From an uncultured Porphyromonadaceae bacterium (GTDB lineage: Bacteria > Bacteroidota > Bacteroidia > Bacteroidales > Muribaculaceae): a stretch of DNA of 62,279 bases. Numbering within the stretch: the stretch's first letter is position 1; every line of letters begins with the position of its first letter. This document shows, in pieces, positions 25,786 to 33,416 of this stretch. A program made the translations under genes and the position numbers. The stretch is from positions 1 to 62,279 of the forward strand of contig URAU01000015.1 of assembly GCA_900545955.1 (NCBI GenBank), written 5' to 3'. The notes below the pieces were generated by a model that was given only the letters and a program-made list of their open reading frames with translations, was not told the origin of the DNA and did no database searches.

Positions 25786-26547
25786 ATGACCCACGAATCG
25801 CATACTAACGATACGGACGCCGTCGCACCGGCCGTCGCTCCCGAAGCGGCGCTGTATCTCATACCGGTACAGCTCAGCCCAGCGTCGGCGCTCTCCGACG
25901 TGCTTCCCGAGGGGAACAGGCGAATCATAGCCGGACTGCGCCACTTTATCGTGGAAAACGTGCGCTCTGCCCGGAGATTTCTTAAGAAAGTCGACCCATC
26001 GACCGACATATCCGCACTAACGTTCACCGTGCTCGACGAGCATACCGACCGCACCGCAGTAGCGGCTATGCTCGAACCGCTCGAACGCGGTATTCCGATG
26101 GGCGTGATTTCCGAGGCCGGATGTCCTGCCGTGGCCGACCCGGGAGCCGACGCCGTGGCGGTAGCGCAGCGCCGGGGGCTGAAAGTTGTGCCGCTCGTTG
26201 GCCCTTCGAGCATCCTCATGGCCCTTATGGCCTCCGGATTCAACGGCCAGAGCTTCGCCTTCAACGGTTATCTCCCCATCGAACCCCAACGCCGGGCCGG
26301 ACGCCTCAAGGAGATGGAACGCCGCATCCAGCGCGAGCGGCAGACCCAGATCTTTATCGAGACCCCATACCGCAACAACCGCCTGATAGCCGAACTGGCG
26401 GCCACGCTACCCCCCGACATGCTGCTCTGCGTGGCATCGGACATCACGGGGCCCAACGAAGACATCACTACGCGCCCTCTGCGCCAGTGGGCCCGCACCA
26501 CCTACAACTACGATAAAATTCCCACCATATTCCTTCTGTTCAGCTGA
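25786..26547 (+). CDS. SAM-dependent methyltransferase, RsmI-like (tetrapyrrole methylase fold)
   Basis: A 253-residue protein related to RsmI, which 2'-O-methylates C1402 of 16S rRNA. Signatures are LYLIPVQLS, the IMGVISEAGCPAVADPGADAV-type region (here IPMGVISEAGCPAVADPGAD) and VPLVGPSSILMALMASG, then ETPYRN. The N-terminus differs from E. coli RsmI: the usual glycine-rich PTPIGN segment is replaced by PVQLSPAS. This is the shorter Bacteroidetes form, and its substrate may differ. It starts with ATG 25786, 19 bp after the aminotransferase. Confidence 0.85.
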   Translation: MTHESHTNDTDAVAPAVAPEAALYLIPVQLSPASALSDVLPEGNRRIIAGLRHFIVENVRSARRFLKKVDPSTDISALTFTVLDEHTDRTAVAAMLEPLERGIPMGVISEAGCPAVADPGADAVAVAQRRGLKVVPLVGPSSILMALMASGFNGQSFAFNGYLPIEPQRRAGRLKEMERRIQRERQTQIFIETPYRNNRLIAELAATLPPDMLLCVASDITGPNEDITTRPLRQWARTTYNYDKIPTIFLLFS

Positions 26548-26593
26548 CTGAAACCCAGCTCTCCCCTATATCACAACCCACAGAATCCTGCTC

Positions 26594-27643
26594 ATGGCAC
26601 GCTACAAGAAACGCACGAACATGCAGCCCGGCATCCCCGGGCTCTTCGACGACCTCGACGGGACGTTCTTTCCCGAGGCCGACGACTTTCCCGTGCATCC
26701 CGCCATCGAGAAGGAAGCCCGCCGCACCGCAAAAGAAAGGGAAACCCTCTTCGACAGCGACGACACATTCTCGCCGCTGGAGGACCTTCCCGGCATCGAC
26801 CGACTGAAATTCATTTCGTTCGGATCCGGAAGCTCGGGCAACTGCGCCTATATCGGCGACGACACTTCCGGATTTCTGATCGACGCCGGAGTGGAGCTGG
26901 ATAAGATTACCGCCGAACTGAAACGCAACGCCATCGACATGCGCAGCGTGAAGGGAATCGTGCTGACCCACGACCACAGCGACCATGTGCGCTTCGCCTA
27001 CACCATCCTGCGGAAATACCGCCACATGCAGGTGTACTGCACCCCGCGCACCCTCAACGGTCTGCTGCGACGCCACGCAATCTCCAACCGGATAAAGGAT
27101 TACCATCAGGCAATCTATAAGGAACATCCCTTCAAAATCGGGAATTTCACCGTTCTGGCGTTTGAGGTGATGCACGACGGAACAGACAACGCCGGCTTCT
27201 TCATATCCAACGGGGGGCACCATCTGGTGGTGGCGACCGACCTCGGATGCATTTCCGAACGCGTCGACTACTACATGCGTCAGGCCAACTATCTGATGAT
27301 CGAGGCCAACTATGACTCGGAGATGCTCGACGCGGGTCCGTATCCCGAATACCTGAAGTCGCGCATCCGCTCGGACAACGGCCACCTTGACAATGCCGTG
27401 ACAGCCCGTTATCTGGCCGAAATCTATTCCCCGGCGCTCCGCAACGTGTTCCTATGCCACCTGAGCAAAGACAATAACACACCTGCAAAAGCTCTCGAAG
27501 CCGTGGAGACTGCCCTGCGCTCGACCGGACTCACCGACATCGGCGACTGCTCCGGCTCCCCCTACGCCCGCATGGCTCCCATACAGCTAATGGCGTTGCC
27601 CCGCTTCGACGCCACAGGCCTCATTTCGCTGCGGCTGAAATAG
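26594..27643 (+). CDS. Metallo-beta-lactamase fold hydrolase, WalJ/YycJ-like
   Basis: A 349-residue MBL-fold protein. Residues from about 73 on match the YycJ/WalJ family: FISFGSGSSGNCAYIG, LIDAG, then the metal motif VLTHDHSDHV, HDGTDNAGF, LVVATDLGCI and CHLSKDNN. WalJ-type proteins are linked to DNA processing and cell-wall-related regulation in Firmicutes; the role in Bacteroidales is unclear. The first 70 residues, with FPEADDFPVHPAIEKEARRTAKE, are an extra acidic, probably disordered segment absent from the typical 260-270-residue form. ATG 26594 gives the long form; no internal ATG sits at the domain boundary. Confidence 0.88.
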   Translation: MARYKKRTNMQPGIPGLFDDLDGTFFPEADDFPVHPAIEKEARRTAKERETLFDSDDTFSPLEDLPGIDRLKFISFGSGSSGNCAYIGDDTSGFLIDAGVELDKITAELKRNAIDMRSVKGIVLTHDHSDHVRFAYTILRKYRHMQVYCTPRTLNGLLRRHAISNRIKDYHQAIYKEHPFKIGNFTVLAFEVMHDGTDNAGFFISNGGHHLVVATDLGCISERVDYYMRQANYLMIEANYDSEMLDAGPYPEYLKSRIRSDNGHLDNAVTARYLAEIYSPALRNVFLCHLSKDNNTPAKALEAVETALRSTGLTDIGDCSGSPYARMAPIQLMALPRFDATGLISLRLK

Positions 27644-27686
27644 TTGTATATACATCTAAACATCTTCATCTCTCCCGTTCCGAACA

Positions 27687-28601
27687 ATGGATAAATCCGA
27701 TCAGATACATACACCACACAGACGCCGGGGGCCACTGGCATGCTGGATTGAGGCAATGCGCCTGCGCACGCTTCCCGTATCTGTGGCAGGCGTAGTGATG
27801 GCAGGCGCTCTCGGCCTGGGCTCGTTCGCCTTCGAGCCGGTGCCATGGTTAATCTGCCTCTTATTCGCCATTTTATGCCAGATTGCCTCCAATTTCGCCA
27901 ACGAATACTTCGACTATCGCGACGGTCTGGATAAACCGGGCCGTGTAGGACCGCGCCGAGGCGTCACCGAAGGCGATATATCGCCCCGCGCCATGCTCGC
28001 GGCTGCAATCGGGACGCTTGCAGTGGCCGCAGCCCTGGGATGCCTGCTCATATTCTGGGGCGGCTGGTGGCTCATACTCGCCGGAATAGCAATAGTGGCA
28101 GGTGCGCTTGCGTACTCCACGGGGCCTTACCCGCTCTCGCGCCACGGATGGGGTGAAGCGGCCGTAATCATATTTTTCGGGATAGCACCGGTTACGCTCA
28201 CCTTCTACTGCATGAGCGGCGGCATAACCCAGGAGGTATGGCTTGCTTCGCTCACCATGGGGCTTTTAGGGGCCAACGTGCTTGTGGTCAACAACTACCG
28301 CGACATCGACGAGGACCGCAACGTCGGGAAACTAACTCTGGAAGTGCGCTTCGGTCCGCGAATGTCCCGGAGGCTCTACCTCTTCAACGGACTGCTGGCC
28401 ATCACGCTCATGCTTCCGACATGGGCGCGAATAGGGCGCGAATGGCTGCTGGCTCCTCTCATCTTCCTGATTCTCCACTTCGCCCTCTGGCGCCTGCTCT
28501 GCCGGCGCACCGGGAAGGGGCTTAATCCTCTTCTCGGAGCCACATCAATGCTCATGCTGCTATACGCTCTGGTGTTTCTACTGGCCGTAATCACCTGCTA
28601 A
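27687..28601 (+). CDS. menA: 1,4-dihydroxy-2-naphthoate polyprenyltransferase
   Basis: A 304-residue UbiA-superfamily membrane enzyme that joins a polyprenyl chain to dihydroxynaphthoate in menaquinone synthesis. The start ACWIEAMRLRTLPVSVAGVVMAG is typical of MenA, and the first aspartate motif is NFANEYFDYRDGLD, with GPRRGVTEGDISPRAMLAA following. The second metal-binding motif is NNYRDIDEDRNVGKLTLEVRFG. About eight or nine membrane helices. Gut Bacteroidales need menaquinone for fumarate respiration. recF starts 10 bp after its stop. Confidence 0.93.
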   Translation: MDKSDQIHTPHRRRGPLACWIEAMRLRTLPVSVAGVVMAGALGLGSFAFEPVPWLICLLFAILCQIASNFANEYFDYRDGLDKPGRVGPRRGVTEGDISPRAMLAAAIGTLAVAAALGCLLIFWGGWWLILAGIAIVAGALAYSTGPYPLSRHGWGEAAVIIFFGIAPVTLTFYCMSGGITQEVWLASLTMGLLGANVLVVNNYRDIDEDRNVGKLTLEVRFGPRMSRRLYLFNGLLAITLMLPTWARIGREWLLAPLIFLILHFALWRLLCRRTGKGLNPLLGATSMLMLLYALVFLLAVITC

Positions 28602-28611
28602 TCATTCCGGA

Positions 28612-29715
28612 ATGATTCTCAACTCGCTCGCCATAACCAACTTTAAGAATATCGCCGACGCCCGGCTGGAATTCTCTCCTAAAATCAACTGTCTGCTGGG
28701 CAACAACGGTATGGGAAAGAGCAATCTGCTCGACGCAATATACTATCTGAGCTTCTGCAAAAGCTTCTCGGGGATGGCCGACAGCGCGCTGACGCGCCGA
28801 GGCGCCGATTTCACGACGCTCCGGGGACTGTATACGCGCAGGGGCACCGACGAAGAGCTTACACTCGGCATGCAGACGGGAAAACGCAAATCGTTCAAGC
28901 GCAAGGGGAAGGAATACGAGCGCCTGAGCGCGCATATCGGAGCGTTTCCACTTGTAATGATTGCCCCTGCCGATCAGGAGCTTATAAGCGGCACCGGCGA
29001 GGAGCGCCGACGCTTCATGGATATGGTCATCTCGCAGACCGACCCGGTATATCTCGACCATCTGATACGCTACGGCAGAGCACTTCAGCAGCGCAACAAG
29101 ATGCTGCGCGACCACGTGGTCGACCATGCGCTGTATCTGGCTGTCGAGCTTGCCTTGAGCCGTTCGGCCGAGTATCTGACCAGAGCCAGAATGCGCTGGG
29201 TTGAGGAACTTACCGGCATTTTCAACGAAATCTATTCGCGCATAGCCACCGACGGCGAGACACCCTCGCTCGCCCTCAGCAGCCATCTGGCCGACGCGCC
29301 CGCCTCACTTCAGGCCCTGCTCGACAGCGCACGCCGACACGACGAGGCAGTAGGCCATACCTCGGTCGGACCGCACCGCGACGATATAGACCTGCAGCTA
29401 TGCCAGATGCCCGTGCGTCGCGCAGCATCGCAGGGCCAGTGCAAGACCTATACCATCGCCCTGCGCCTGGCCCAATACGAATTCCTGCGCCGTGCCGTAG
29501 GCTTCAAGCCGCTTCTGCTGCTCGACGACATATTCGACAAACTCGACGCCACGCGCGTTGAACGCCTCATCCGTGTGGTATCCGACTCCGGTTTCGGACA
29601 GATTTTCATTACCGACACCAACCGCGACCATCTCGACTCCATTATCGCGAGCATCGACTATCCTCACCGCTCGTGGATGGTTGCCGACGGCGAATTCACA
29701 CCGCTACAAAGCTGA
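28612..29715 (+). CDS. recF: DNA replication and repair protein RecF
   Basis: A 367-residue ABC-type ATPase that helps load RecA at gaps in double-stranded DNA. The Walker A motif is LLGNNGMGKSNLLDAIYYLSF, the signature motif region includes SQGQCKTYTIALRLAQ, and Walker B is LLLLDDIFDKLDATRVERL. GPHRDDIDLQL is the RecF hallmark before the signature. The length is normal. It is followed 7 bp later by a DciA-like gene, the usual Bacteroidetes arrangement, so the pair is translationally linked. Confidence 0.96.
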   Translation: MILNSLAITNFKNIADARLEFSPKINCLLGNNGMGKSNLLDAIYYLSFCKSFSGMADSALTRRGADFTTLRGLYTRRGTDEELTLGMQTGKRKSFKRKGKEYERLSAHIGAFPLVMIAPADQELISGTGEERRRFMDMVISQTDPVYLDHLIRYGRALQQRNKMLRDHVVDHALYLAVELALSRSAEYLTRARMRWVEELTGIFNEIYSRIATDGETPSLALSSHLADAPASLQALLDSARRHDEAVGHTSVGPHRDDIDLQLCQMPVRRAASQGQCKTYTIALRLAQYEFLRRAVGFKPLLLLDDIFDKLDATRVERLIRVVSDSGFGQIFITDTNRDHLDSIIASIDYPHRSWMVADGEFTPLQS

Positions 29716-29722
29716 CACACGC

Positions 29723-30013
29723 ATGCAACGCACCGAACCTCAGACCATCCGACAGATTATCGACATGGTGCTCGACCGTCAGGCCGGGCGCTCGGAAGTG
29801 CTTGAGCACCGTGCGTCGTACATGTGGCCACAAATTGTAGGGCCGGGCATAAACCGCCATACCGTGCGCCGATATGTGAGCCACGGAGTACTCCACGTCT
29901 ATATCGACTCGGCGGCTCTCAAATCGGAACTCGAATTTCAGAAAACCCATATTATAGAAGCTATAAACTCGGCGCTCGGCGCGGATGTGCTCCGCTCAAT
30001 GGCCATACACTGA
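29723..30013 (+). CDS. DUF721/DciA-like protein
   Basis: A 96-residue protein of the DUF721 family, which includes DciA, a loader of the replicative helicase in many bacteria. The core WPQIVGPGINRHTVRRYVSHGVLHVYIDSAALKSEL matches the KH-like DciA domain, with LEFQKTHIIEAINSALGADV at the end. ATG 29723 is chosen because it follows recF closely and begins a family-like N-terminus (MQRTEPQTIRQIIDMVL). Whether this short Bacteroidetes form loads helicase has to be inferred from the family and its link to recF. Confidence 0.85.
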   Translation: MQRTEPQTIRQIIDMVLDRQAGRSEVLEHRASYMWPQIVGPGINRHTVRRYVSHGVLHVYIDSAALKSELEFQKTHIIEAINSALGADVLRSMAIH

Positions 30014-30048
30014 CGGCCGCCGGCGCAAAAAAAACAGACAACCAACCG

Positions 30049-30516
30049 ATGAGCAATCCCACGATAATCCTTCCGCCATGCGCCAACGAACGCGTGCCTG
30101 AAGCTGCCCATGCCTGGCATCACATGGTCGACGTACAGTCGCGTTTCAACGATTTCGACATATTCGGCCATGTGAACAACTCCTGCTACATGCAGTATCT
30201 CGACCTCGCGAAAGTACGCTATTTCGAAGCCGCACTCGGCCATAAGGTCGATACCGACGGAATCGCCGCCGTAATCGTCAACATCAACGTCAACTTCTAT
30301 TCGCCGGCTTATTTCGGCGAACAGCTGGCGGTTCTTACGGCATGCGTGCGCATATCGCGCCGCAGTTTCTCGCTCGAACAGCGCGTGGTGAATCCCGAGA
30401 CGGGCGACGTGAAATGCGTCGCCACAACCGTTTTGGCCTCTTTCGACGTGAAGACCGCCACCTCGCCCGAACTCAGCGACGAATGGGCCGACGCGCTGAC
30501 GCGCTTCGAGAAATAA
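30049..30516 (+). CDS. Acyl-CoA thioesterase, 4HBT hotdog family
   Basis: A 155-residue hotdog-fold protein. The catalytic region VQSRFNDFDIFGHVNNSCYMQYLDLAKVRYF matches the YbgC / 4-hydroxybenzoyl-CoA thioesterase pattern with the aspartate in FNDFD and the HVNN motif; strands VIVNINVNFYSPAYFGEQLAV follow. It hydrolyses an acyl-thioester, chain length unknown. ATG 30049 is the chosen start. It lies 35 bp after the DciA-like gene. Confidence 0.88.
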   Translation: MSNPTIILPPCANERVPEAAHAWHHMVDVQSRFNDFDIFGHVNNSCYMQYLDLAKVRYFEAALGHKVDTDGIAAVIVNINVNFYSPAYFGEQLAVLTACVRISRRSFSLEQRVVNPETGDVKCVATTVLASFDVKTATSPELSDEWADALTRFEK

Positions 30517-30524
30517 CCGGCATA

Positions 30525-30555
30525 TTGCGCAGTTTCCAGGAATGTGCTAATTTTG
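30525..30555 (+). promoter_or_regulatory. Promoter for the SIS-domain isomerase gene
   Basis: TTG and TAATTTTG are exactly 20 bp apart, a strong consensus match. The box ends 6 bp before ATG 30562, so the transcript would be leaderless. Confidence 0.78.
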
Positions 30556-30561
30556 CATGCA

Positions 30562-31167
30562 ATGACCACACAACAGACAATGCGCGAAATCCTCGACAAG
30601 GAGAGCGACGCAATAAAAAACATCCCTTACTCGCCCGACTACGATCTGGCACTCGACCTGCTTGAGGAGCACGTGCTCCGCCGCGGCGGCAAACTCGTCA
30701 CCTCGGGCATGGGCAAGGCCGGGCAGATTGCCATGAACATCGCCACCACATTCAGTTCCACGGGTGCTCCGGCGGTATTCCTCCATCCCTCTGAAGCCCA
30801 GCACGGCGATCTGGGCGTACTGCAGCCCGACGACGTGATGCTGCTGATTTCGAATTCTGGCAAGACGCGCGAGATACTTGAGCTCGTCACACTGGCGCGC
30901 AACCTCATACCCGACGTCCCCATCATCGTGATAACCGGCCACGCGCAGAGTCCGCTGGCCGAGCTTGCCGACGCCACACTCTTCACAGGCGGCGCGCCCG
31001 AAGTATGCCCGCTCGGCCTCACGCCAACCACCTCGACCACTCTGATGACCGTAATCGGCGACGTGCTGGTGGTCAACCTGATGAAGCGCAGCGGCTTCAC
31101 CCCTGCCGACTACGCCAAGCGCCATCACGGCGGCTATCTGGGCGACCTCTCGCGCTCTAAAGGCTGA
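30562..31167 (+). CDS. SIS-domain sugar-phosphate isomerase, arabinose-5-phosphate isomerase type
   Basis: A 201-residue SIS-domain protein. The sequence GMGKAGQIAMNIATTFSSTG, FLHPSEAQHGDLGVL and ISNSGKTREILEL follows KdsD/GutQ, which interconverts ribulose 5-phosphate and arabinose 5-phosphate for Kdo synthesis. The usual tandem CBS domains of E. coli KdsD are absent, giving a short form, and the end GLTPTTSTTLMTVIGDVLVV is retained. ATG 30562 is chosen because the promoter -7 box overlaps the earlier in-frame codons. KdsD is the likely role; other sugar phosphates are possible. Confidence 0.85.
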   Translation: MTTQQTMREILDKESDAIKNIPYSPDYDLALDLLEEHVLRRGGKLVTSGMGKAGQIAMNIATTFSSTGAPAVFLHPSEAQHGDLGVLQPDDVMLLISNSGKTREILELVTLARNLIPDVPIIVITGHAQSPLAELADATLFTGGAPEVCPLGLTPTTSTTLMTVIGDVLVVNLMKRSGFTPADYAKRHHGGYLGDLSRSKG

Positions 31168-31225
31168 CCACGCTCCTGCATCAGCCCTATTCCGTTTAAC
31201 TTAACCTCAAAAAATCTGCAATCCC

Positions 31226-31720
31226 GTGTCGACAGCAATAGCCGGAGCCGCGCCATGCGGCAACCTCCCCAAAGTAGACAATCTGCGAGTGGCAATCGTC
31301 AGCGCCGAATGGAACGGACATATCACCTCGGCTCTCCGCGAAGGAGCCATCGGAGTTTTCAAAAACTACGGACTCGACGTAGAGCACGACGTGGACTGCT
31401 TCGATGTTCCCGGAGCCGTGGAGCTCACATTCGCCGCCTCACAGCTTATCGAGACTGAACTCTACGACGCCGTGATAGTGTTCGGATGCGTAATACGCGG
31501 CGACACACCCCATTTCGACTACGTATGCCAGAGCGTCACGCAGGGTGTCACATCGCTCAACGCCGACTGCACCCTCCCCGTAATTTTCGGTGTCCTGACC
31601 GTGGAAAACGAGCAGCAGGCCCTCGACCGTGCCGGCGGAAGCCTCGGCAACAAAGGTGCCGAAGCCGCCGAGGCAGCCATCAAAATGGTCGCCTTCAAAC
31701 GCCACGTTGAAGCCCTCTGA
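31226..31720 (+). CDS. ribH: 6,7-dimethyl-8-ribityllumazine synthase
   Basis: A 164-residue lumazine synthase, the penultimate step of riboflavin synthesis. Substrate-binding motifs are VSAEWNGHIT, DVPGAVELTFAA, GCVIRGDTPHFDYVC (with the catalytic histidine) and FGVLTVENEQQALDRAGG. It forms pentamer-based shells in other bacteria. The start is GTG 31226; no closer ATG exists and the upstream sequence is not open far. A hairpin terminator follows at 31753-31786. Confidence 0.95.
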   Translation: MSTAIAGAAPCGNLPKVDNLRVAIVSAEWNGHITSALREGAIGVFKNYGLDVEHDVDCFDVPGAVELTFAASQLIETELYDAVIVFGCVIRGDTPHFDYVCQSVTQGVTSLNADCTLPVIFGVLTVENEQQALDRAGGSLGNKGAEAAEAAIKMVAFKRHVEAL

Positions 31721-31752
31721 TTCCAGACATCACTTTCAAATTAACATACCGC

Positions 31753-31786
31753 GACGGAGACCTCCCAATATATGGAGGCCTCCGTC
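31753..31786 (+). terminator. Hairpin after ribH
   Basis: GACGGAG-A-CCTCC pairs with GGAGG-C-CTCCGTC around an 8-nt loop, 33 bp after the ribH stop and just before the next promoter. The following sequence is T-rich but lacks a long T-run. Confidence 0.65.
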
Positions 31787-31831
31787 GATATTTACACCAA
31801 ATTTCTATAGAATCAACAGATTACGCCATAA

Positions 31832-31863
31832 TTTGGGGATTTGCCTGAGAATGGCTAATTTTG
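31832..31863 (+). promoter_or_regulatory. Promoter for the M28 peptidase gene
   Basis: TTTG and TAATTTTG are 20 bp apart, and the -7 box ends 5 bp before ATG 31869. This marks the start codon and points to a leaderless transcript. Confidence 0.78.
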
Positions 31864-31868
31864 TAAGT

Positions 31869-32906
31869 ATGAAAAGTGTTGCCATAAGGAAAACATTAGG
31901 ATACCGGTTGCGGCGGTATGCTGCTGCGGCGGTGCTGACGCTGGGAATGCCTGGGCTGGCAGCCTGCGGCGGCAAAAACGCCGCCAAGGCTGAAGCTGCT
32001 GCCGAAGGCGAAACACCCGCACTTCAGACACACTTCATGGCCGATGCCGACTCGCTGCTGGCAGCTGTAGAGGCCCAGACGTCGCTCGGACCGCGCACTC
32101 CGGGGACGGCTGCCCACGCCCGATGCGCCGACATGATTGTCGGACGTCTGAAAAGCTATGGTATCGATTCCGTAGCGCAGCAGCTTGTGGCCGTAACACC
32201 TCCCACGGGAACGACCGTGACCGCGCGCAATATTCTCGGCTGCATAAATCCAGACGCACGCGAACGCGTGTTGCTGCTCGCCCACTACGATACCCGCCCC
32301 ACGGCCGACAACGACCCCGACCCGGCTCTGCGCTCCACCCCTATCGACGGCGCTAACGACGGCGCAAGCGGCGTGGCGGTGCTATTTGAGCTGGGGCGTC
32401 TTCTGGGGAAAGCCACTCCCGATTCCATCGGCATCGACCTGCTTTTCACCGACGTGGAGGATTCCGGTACCAGCGGCGGCGAGGATTCCGACGCCACATG
32501 GTGTCTGGGCACACGCGAATGGGTGAAACAGATGCCATACAGCGCACACAACAAACCCCGCTACGGCGTTCTGCTCGATATGGTGGGCGGACGCGGCGCG
32601 CGTTTTCACCGCGAATATTTTTCCGACCGCTCGGCCCCGTCCGTGGTAAACCGCATATGGGCCATAGCACGTGAGTCGGGATTCGCCGACCGCTTCATCA
32701 ACGAGCCCGGCGGTGCTGTGGTCGACGACCATCTGCCAGTAAACAACGCGGGCATCCCCTGCATCGACATCATCGAAAGCCTCAACGAGCAGACCGGCTC
32801 ATTCAATCCCACCTGGCACACCACCTCCGACCGGCTCGATGCCATCGACCGCGAAAGCCTCCGGATTGTGGCCCAGACTCTGCTCAACACCATCATAAAG
32901 CCCTGA
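31869..32906 (+). CDS. M28 family peptidase / glutaminyl cyclase-like lipoprotein
   Basis: A 345-residue secreted lipoprotein: the signal peptide ends in a lipobox LAACGG with Cys at about 33. The zinc-dependent M28 fold shows LLLAHYDTRP (first zinc ligand), DGANDGASGVAVLFELGRLL (bridging aspartate), LLFTDVEDSGTSGGEDS (catalytic and zinc acidic residues), VDDHLPVNNAGIPCIDII and TWHTTSDRLD (last zinc histidine). This set resembles animal and plant-like glutaminyl cyclases as well as aminopeptidases, so N-terminal pyroglutamate formation is an alternative activity. ATG 31869 follows the promoter; an earlier frame to 31629 overlaps ribH. Confidence 0.88.
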   Translation: MKSVAIRKTLGYRLRRYAAAAVLTLGMPGLAACGGKNAAKAEAAAEGETPALQTHFMADADSLLAAVEAQTSLGPRTPGTAAHARCADMIVGRLKSYGIDSVAQQLVAVTPPTGTTVTARNILGCINPDARERVLLLAHYDTRPTADNDPDPALRSTPIDGANDGASGVAVLFELGRLLGKATPDSIGIDLLFTDVEDSGTSGGEDSDATWCLGTREWVKQMPYSAHNKPRYGVLLDMVGGRGARFHREYFSDRSAPSVVNRIWAIARESGFADRFINEPGGAVVDDHLPVNNAGIPCIDIIESLNEQTGSFNPTWHTTSDRLDAIDRESLRIVAQTLLNTIIKP

Positions 32907-32934
32907 CACATACACTATAGAAAACTATAAAGCC

Positions 32935-33369
32935 ATGACCATCAACGAAAAGCAAGACGAAATAATCGCCGAGATGAGCGATCTCGACGACTGGATGGAC
33001 CGCTACGCCTATATCATCGACCTCGGCAACGAACTGCCCCCCATAGCCGAAGAACTCAAGACCCCCCAACACCTTATCGAGGGGTGCCAGAGCCGCGTAT
33101 GGGTGAATGCCGAACTCAATCCCGAGGGCAAAATGATACTGACGGCCGATTCCGACGCGATAATCGTGAAAGGCATCATCTCGATGCTCATCAGCGTGCT
33201 CTCGGGCCACACGCCCGAAGAAATCCTCGCCGCCGACCTCTATTTCATCGACCGCATCGGCCTTTCGGAGCATCTCTCGCCAACCCGTTCCAACGGCCTG
33301 CTTGCCATGGTGAAGCAGATACGCATGTACGCCCTGGCCTTCTCCGAACTTCAGGCCCGCAAGGCCTGA
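32935..33369 (+). CDS. SufE family Fe-S assembly protein
   Basis: A 144-residue SufE-like protein, which accepts sulfur from the cysteine desulfurase SufS and passes it to the assembly scaffold. Seen are EIIAEMSDLDDWMDRYAYIIDLGNELPPI and the active cysteine in HLIEGCQSRVWV; GLSEHLSPTRSNGLLAMVKQI closes it. The suf genes themselves are not in this window. It starts with ATG 32935, 28 bp after the M28 gene stop. Confidence 0.93.
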   Translation: MTINEKQDEIIAEMSDLDDWMDRYAYIIDLGNELPPIAEELKTPQHLIEGCQSRVWVNAELNPEGKMILTADSDAIIVKGIISMLISVLSGHTPEEILAADLYFIDRIGLSEHLSPTRSNGLLAMVKQIRMYALAFSELQARKA

Positions 33370-33416
33370 GCATCTACACTTGAAAAGAATCATAAACCAT
33401 TCATAAAATCATCACT

